From a virus: a stretch of 64,000 nt of DNA. The stretch spans positions 1 through 64,000 of the IMG/VR virus record IMGVR_UViG_3300021138_001350. One strand, 5' to 3'. Position 1 is the first letter of the stretch; the number at the start of each line of letters is the position of its first letter. A program made the position numbers and the translations under genes. This document shows, one piece after another, positions 62,894 through 64,000 of the stretch. The notes beneath the pieces were generated by a model that saw only the letters and a list, made by a program, of their open reading frames with translations, did not search any database and had not been told where the DNA came from.

Positions 62894-64000
62894 TTATCCT
62901 TTATTTGCTGACATTAGATTTTGTTGAAGTTGTGCAGTCGCTTGTGCCATTGCCTTTCTCATACGTCTTCTAAGAGCTTTTCCGCCTTTTTGCTTATTCA
63001 TAAATGCGTTTAATCCAAGTCCTACATCTTCATCCTCATTATCAGGAGGATCTACTTGAGTATCTATATTACTTAAGAAATCTAATGATTGTGTATTATC
63101 TTCTATGTAAGATAAAGCTTCTTGAATAGTTGCTAATTGATCTCTACTTAAAGATGAATTTGGTATTTGCACAAGTTTTTTAGATTCTAATAAAAGTTGA
63201 ACTTCTTCTATTATAATATTGTCATTGGAAGCATATGTAGGAGTAGAATGTACTACTTCAAATCCATTAGAATCAAGAGCAATCCCATATCTTCTAAATA
63301 TTTTTACATTAGGATTTAATAATTGTTCAGATATAATTTGAATAGTATATCCACCAAATGTAGTATTTGCAGTATTTTTCTTTTTTTGACTATTTTTTAC
63401 AAAATTATTTAATTGACCAATTAATCCTATTGTGGGTATTTGAGCAGTAGAGTCTCCATTTAAATGAACTAACGTAGCTTTTAAACTATCAACTAGTCCA
63501 GTAGGCGCATTTTGGCAAGATTCAAGATTAATTATAATAATATTCAAACTTTGAACTACTTGATTTAAATCTCCTGAAATGCTTGAAACTAAATTTACCA
63601 TCAATGATAAAAAATCATTTAATGCAGCTATATCTAATAAAATCTTATCTAAAAAAGAATTTATTTTTGCTGCAGCGCCTGCTACAGTAGTTGTAATACC
63701 AACTATTGTAAATTCATTTGGTATTGGAAGTTTACCTAAAAAAGAAACAATGGTAGAAAAAACTTTAACTAAACCTGCTGCTATATTTACATAGGTTTGA
63801 CAAGTTCTTATAGTAGATAATATCATACTACAAAACCTCTCTATTGAAACACATTGTTGCTGTATATTTTGTAAACTCGGTACTAATTTAGTTAGAGAAT
63901 TGCCTAAAACGCTGTTTAATTGTGCTAATTGAGCCTGAACTAAAGAATTAGTTAATACAGCGGCTTCAGCTAATGCTGCAGACGCTATTGCACTTTGAGG
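62894..64000 (-). CDS. virion structural protein, 5' end beyond the window
   Basis: Open on the minus strand from the right edge to TAA at 62894: 368 visible residues. An ATG at 63826 is internal, because the frame continues upstream (PQSAIASAALAEAAVLTNSL ... QQQCVSIERFC). It is helical with hydrophobic heptads (YVNIAAGLVKVFSTIVSFLG; LSLMVNLVSSISGDLNQVVQ), then TFGGYTIQIISEQLLNP and a basic end (GGKALRRRMRKAMAQATAQL). It is near the gp25/gp6 genes, so a baseplate or tail component is likely. No closer assignment. Confidence 0.72.
   Translation of the reverse strand, partial: PQSAIASAALAEAAVLTNSLVQAQLAQLNSVLGNSLTKLVPSLQNIQQQCVSIERFCSMILSTIRTCQTYVNIAAGLVKVFSTIVSFLGKLPIPNEFTIVGITTTVAGAAAKINSFLDKILLDIAALNDFLSLMVNLVSSISGDLNQVVQSLNIIIINLESCQNAPTGLVDSLKATLVHLNGDSTAQIPTIGLIGQLNNFVKNSQKKKNTANTTFGGYTIQIISEQLLNPNVKIFRRYGIALDSNGFEVVHSTPTYASNDNIIIEEVQLLLESKKLVQIPNSSLSRDQLATIQEALSYIEDNTQSLDFLSNIDTQVDPPDNEDEDVGLGLNAFMNKQKGGKALRRRMRKAMAQATAQLQQNLMSANKG

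Overview
This window is part of the genome of a tailed phage with a contractile, T4-like tail. The evidence is a minus-strand run of baseplate and tail genes at the right end: a gp25-type wedge protein, a gp6-type wedge protein, and several large proteins of the kind found in T4-like phages of water bacteria. The host is probably a member of the Bacteroidota. Base composition is roughly 30-35% GC, start codons lack Shine-Dalgarno sequences and are instead preceded by an A-rich leader ending in AAGTTATG, and promoters have a TATATTTAC-type -7 box. Small accessory families typical of Bacteroidota phages are abundant. No integrase, excisionase or lysogeny repressor is visible.

Layout. 1-5430 (+): end of a gene, two paralogous family-2 glycosyltransferases, a fibre-like structural protein and an HNH-like protein. 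5431-33470 (+): a long accessory array of small genes. It holds a GIY-YIG nuclease, a hammerhead ribozyme, a holin-like gene, a GNAT enzyme, two metallophosphoesterases, a P-loop kinase, a nucleotidyltransferase-like protein and an RNA ligase (a possible RNA-repair set), a DenV-type DNA repair glycosylase, a RyR-domain protein and many zinc-ribbon and membrane microproteins. 33471-40513 (+): a second accessory block, locally GC-richer, with an unusual tRNA, an HTH protein, a DUF932 protein, a GCTAGC-repeat region and a gene broken (or recoded) at an A_AAA_AAG heptamer. 40577-46261 (+): a lipoprotein, five genes that share a short N-terminal peptide resembling a T4 capsid-targeting sequence, and a pair of large paralogous proteins that may belong to the thymine-hypermodification families. 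46301-64000 (-): GIY-YIG and HNH-remnant genes followed by the tail/baseplate operon, including a 1252-residue fibre with a Pro/Ser/Thr/Val hexapeptide shaft. The last gene runs off the right edge. A bidirectional terminator at 46250-46280 separates the two converging halves.

Regulation visible in the sequence. Three long promoter regions (5471-5613, 13015-13131, 33742-33859) share one geometry: two ATTGG-n3-CCAAT palindromes exactly 52 bp apart, followed 56-57 bp later by a TA(T/C)ATTTAC box. They head the accessory arrays and are probably early promoters. A different box, ATATTTAT(A/T), lies 13-30 bp upstream of virion, lysis and putative internal-head genes on both strands and is a candidate late promoter. 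Intrinsic terminators are clear at 19886, 36255, 40527, 43042 and 46250.

The most notable element is a complete type I hammerhead self-cleaving ribozyme motif (7017-7068) placed to cut the mRNA 21 nt before a start codon. All functional statements below rest on reading motifs by eye. No database search was possible.
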